A stretch of DNA of 64,000 bases. It comes from Tausonia pullulans. Taxonomy: Eukaryota; Basidiomycota; Tremellomycetes; Cystofilobasidiales; Mrakiaceae. Where the stretch lies: contig OX637631.1 of the NCBI GenBank assembly GCA_951802195.1, positions 186,001 to 250,000 on the forward strand. The letters run 5' to 3'. The position numbers were made by a program, and so were the translations under genes. Below, one piece after another: positions 61,905-64,000 of this stretch. The first letter of the stretch is position 1, and each line of letters starts with the position of its first letter. Under the pieces are notes generated by a model that was not told where the DNA came from, ran no database searches, and worked only from the letters and a program-made list of their open reading frames with translations.

Positions 61905-62455
61905 TCAGGCAACAACCTCCTCCCTCTTCTCCCCTTCGACGAGCTTGACGGCAGCAAGCGCCCCAACGACCTCCTCAACCTGCTTGGCAACAACGTCCTC
62001 GTCGGCCGAGTGGAAAGAGACCGTTGACGAGCCCGCGCTCGAGACGGCGTCCGAGCCGTCGTCGTCTTCATCTTCCTCCTCGTAGTCTTCCCAGTCAAGC
62101 TGTAGTTTAGCAAGGACGAGCGGGGAGTCGCGTCACGTCAGTCGGGCAGGAAAGCGGAGAGGGAGTCAGCAGCGGCGCGTGACTGACTGGGTCAAAGATG
62201 ACTCGGACAAGCAGCGAGCAGCTTGGGCAGCGAGCAATATCCTCGCCGTCCCGGAGATCGAGCTTGGTGATCTCGAAGCGGTCCCCGCACGGGCAGGGGA
62301 AGTGAAAGACGCGCTTGAGCTCGTCCCAGACAAAGTCCTCGATTTCGACCTCGTCTAAAAAGCGGGCAGGCGGGCGGGCGGACGACTATGGTCAGACGGA
62401 GAGGAGCTAGAGGCCAAACCTGAGGGATGTGGACTGCACCGTAGTAGGAGACCAT
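61905..62455 (-). CDS. DPH3: diphthamide biosynthesis protein 3 (CSL zinc finger)
   Basis: Small zinc/iron electron donor (Kti11) for diphthamide synthesis on EF2 and for Elongator-dependent tRNA modification. Exon 1 is 16 nt, ATGGTCTCCTACTACG, spliced (gtgcag donor, phase 1) to give [18 protein letters not shown]. The CSL finger has its four cysteines in [13 protein letters not shown] and [14 protein letters not shown], with the linker LRDGEDIA. After VIFDP a further exon gives [19 protein letters not shown] and an acidic tail longer than in yeast Kti11. A longer exon-1 reading (through VHIPQ) was set aside because its phase does not fit. It is divergent from RAB18 over 192 bp. Confidence 0.92.
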
Positions 62456-62647
62456 GCCGCGGACCTGAGAAGGGGATGAGTGAGCTGAGTGGTGGCTGGA
62501 GGTTGAAGAGAGGTCAGAGGCAGGAGGGGAGAGGGCGAGGCGGAGGCCTCCTCCTCCTCTAGGGCGGTGCTCGTCGCGGGCGAGGCCGTCCCCAGCCGCA
62601 GGCCGTCGTCACTCGTCACTCAACGACCACCACCGCAACGCGCGCTC

Positions 62648-64000
62648 ATGACCACCACGACCCCCAATTTGAAACTCCTCCTCATCGGCAACTCGGCCGT
62701 CGGGAAGTCGTCTCTTCTTCTCCGGTTTACCAACGACGACTTTCTTGGAGAGGAGGAGGCTTCAGCGACTATCGGTCGGTCTCGCTCCGCCCTCCCTCCA
62801 CCACACGTTTGACTGACGCGTGTATCTCCCTCGCTCAAGGTGTCGACTTCAAGGTGAAGGCCATTGAGGTCGACGGTACGCGCTACAAGGTCCGTCCTGA
62901 CCTCCTTGGAGAGGGTCGCGCGCACACTGCGGCTACTGACGCCGTCGGACCTCTCTCTAACGCTGATCTCGCTCTCCAACAGCTCTCCATCTGGGACACT
63001 GCTGGCATGTCTCCTATCTTTTCTTGCTCAGGCCTGTTTGACCGGGACCTGGGCATCGGTCGGCCTCAAGCCTCGGTACCCCTCGCTAACCCTCGCTCCC
63101 ACCACTCGACCCGCCCTCAGGCCAGGAGCGTTTCCGGACCCTGACGAGCTCCTACTATCGGGGAGCTCAAGGCGTCGTCCTCGGTGGGTCGAATCCGCCA
63201 GCGAGGGTGGGACCAGGAAGAGTGTTCTCGCTGGCTGACTATCACACGCGTCGTCGTCGTCATCGGCCCTCGCCGTCGGACTCCTTCCCCTCCCCCTCTG
63301 CCTTCCTCGCTTCTCCTCCAGTGTATGACGTCTCGTCCCGCGCGACCTTTGAGGAGCTCACCCGATGGATGAAGGAGCTCGAGACGTACACCTCGCCCGA
63401 GGTCGTCAAGGTACGCAGATGCTCGCATGCTGTAAGCAGGCGGGGGCTGTCTGATTGTGTGTGGCTGACGCTCTCTGGCTCTTTCCACGTGCTTGTCACC
63501 GGTGGCGCATCTTCCCCAACATTTCAGATTGTCGTCGGGAACAAGGTCGACAAGGAGTTCAGTCGCCAAGTGACAACATCCGAAGGCCGGGCGTTTGCGG
63601 AGCGGACGGGATGCCTGTGAATTTTCGTTGGTTTGATGGCTGGCTGTTCACCCCGCCGTTTGTTGATGCCCTAAACCAATTTGTTCCACCAGCTTCATCG
63701 GTGCATACATGCCCTCACTCACTTTCTAGCGTGCAGTTGTCTGAACCTTGCCGCTCGCCTCCAGAATGCTCCGCAAAGACCCGCGTCGGCGTCAAAGAAG
63801 CGTTCGAGGAGCTCGTCGCCAAGGTCCGCGACCCCTTTTCTCCCTAGCTCAGTTTTCTCCCTATGACTGAACCCGCCTCCCTCTTGATTTAAAGATCATT
63901 GCTACCCCATCCCTCTACGCCAAGCAGGCACGCCCGCTCGTCGGAAGCGCAGCGAACCCCTCCACCTCGGGCACCACCATTGATTTGGCGGTGGACTCTT
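62648..64000 (+). CDS. RAB18: Rab18-type small GTPase, 3' end outside window
   Basis: Rab GTPase of ER/lipid-droplet membrane traffic. Start MTTTTPNLKLLLIGNSAVGK (P-loop GNSAVGKSS), then switch I (EEASATIGVDFKVKAIEVDG), [20 protein letters not shown] (G3 and switch II), QGVVLVYDVSSRATFEELTR, VVGNKVDKEF (G4) and IECSAKTRVGVKEAFEELVA (G5). The [17 protein letters not shown] run and the start of the protein match Rab18 better than Rab1/8. Seven or so introns, as small as 60-90 nt. The hypervariable tail and prenylation cysteines would lie beyond the right edge. Confidence 0.93.

Noticed and set aside
62421-62455. Longer first exon of DPH3 reading into VHIPQ
   Set aside because: That donor gives the wrong phase. 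The 16-nt exon restores the conserved [10 protein letters not shown].

Overview
The window is nuclear DNA of a GC-rich basidiomycete yeast, most likely Pucciniomycotina/Microbotryomycetes (Rhodotorula or Sporobolomyces type). The signs are dense short introns with GTGCGT/GTGAGT donors and CAG/TAG acceptors, CT-rich leaders, a spermidine synthase-saccharopine dehydrogenase chimeric gene (a basidiomycete trait), an EED/PRC2 subunit, and a Psd2-type phosphatidylserine decarboxylase. I resolved 23 protein genes, one of them cut by the right edge. I found no rRNA, convincing tRNA, CRISPR, transposon or virus-like element.

Layout. 0.1-7 kb: an orphan membrane protein (+), an SRR1/BER1-like gene (-), and beta-tubulin TUB2 (+), divergent from SRR1. 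7.3-13.5 kb: an EED-like Polycomb WD40 protein (-), cap-binding CBC2 (+), and coproporphyrinogen oxidase HEM13 (-). 15-21.2 kb: a vacuolar amino-acid transporter (+), an FHA/G-patch protein (-), and a second, divergent HEM13-like gene (-). 21.5-26.3 kb: a stand-alone spermidine synthase SPE3 (+) tail-to-tail with the SPE3-LYS9 chimera (-). Their 3' parts form a nearly identical inverted repeat of about 1 kb. 26.6-32.3 kb: V-ATPase subunit C (+), SUS1/ENY2 (-), ATG22 (-). 32.8-43.7 kb: an LSH/DDM1/Irc5-type remodeler (-), a 3.4-kb gene-free stretch, and a sugar porter (-). 45-64 kb: APT1 (-), Ap4A phosphorylase (+), an FG nucleoporin with Ran-binding domain (-), PSD2 (-), a 1296-residue low-complexity protein with a WDDDF motif (-), DPH3 (-), and RAB18 (+, cut off).

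The genes are mostly housekeeping and do not form one operon-like cluster. Some neighbours do make functional sense: SRR1/BER1 beside TUB2 (microtubules), APT1 beside APA (adenine nucleotides), and two heme-oxidase relatives within 6 kb. The most unusual points are the inverted SPE3 pair with a sharply bounded conversion-like tract, the catalytically degenerate HEM13 paralog with a membrane anchor, AT-hook inserts inside the folds of both EED and the LSH remodeler, a 4-nt microexon carrying the Walker A lysine, 8- and 9-nt microexons in the sugar porter, and a TUB2 start codon apparently split by an intron.
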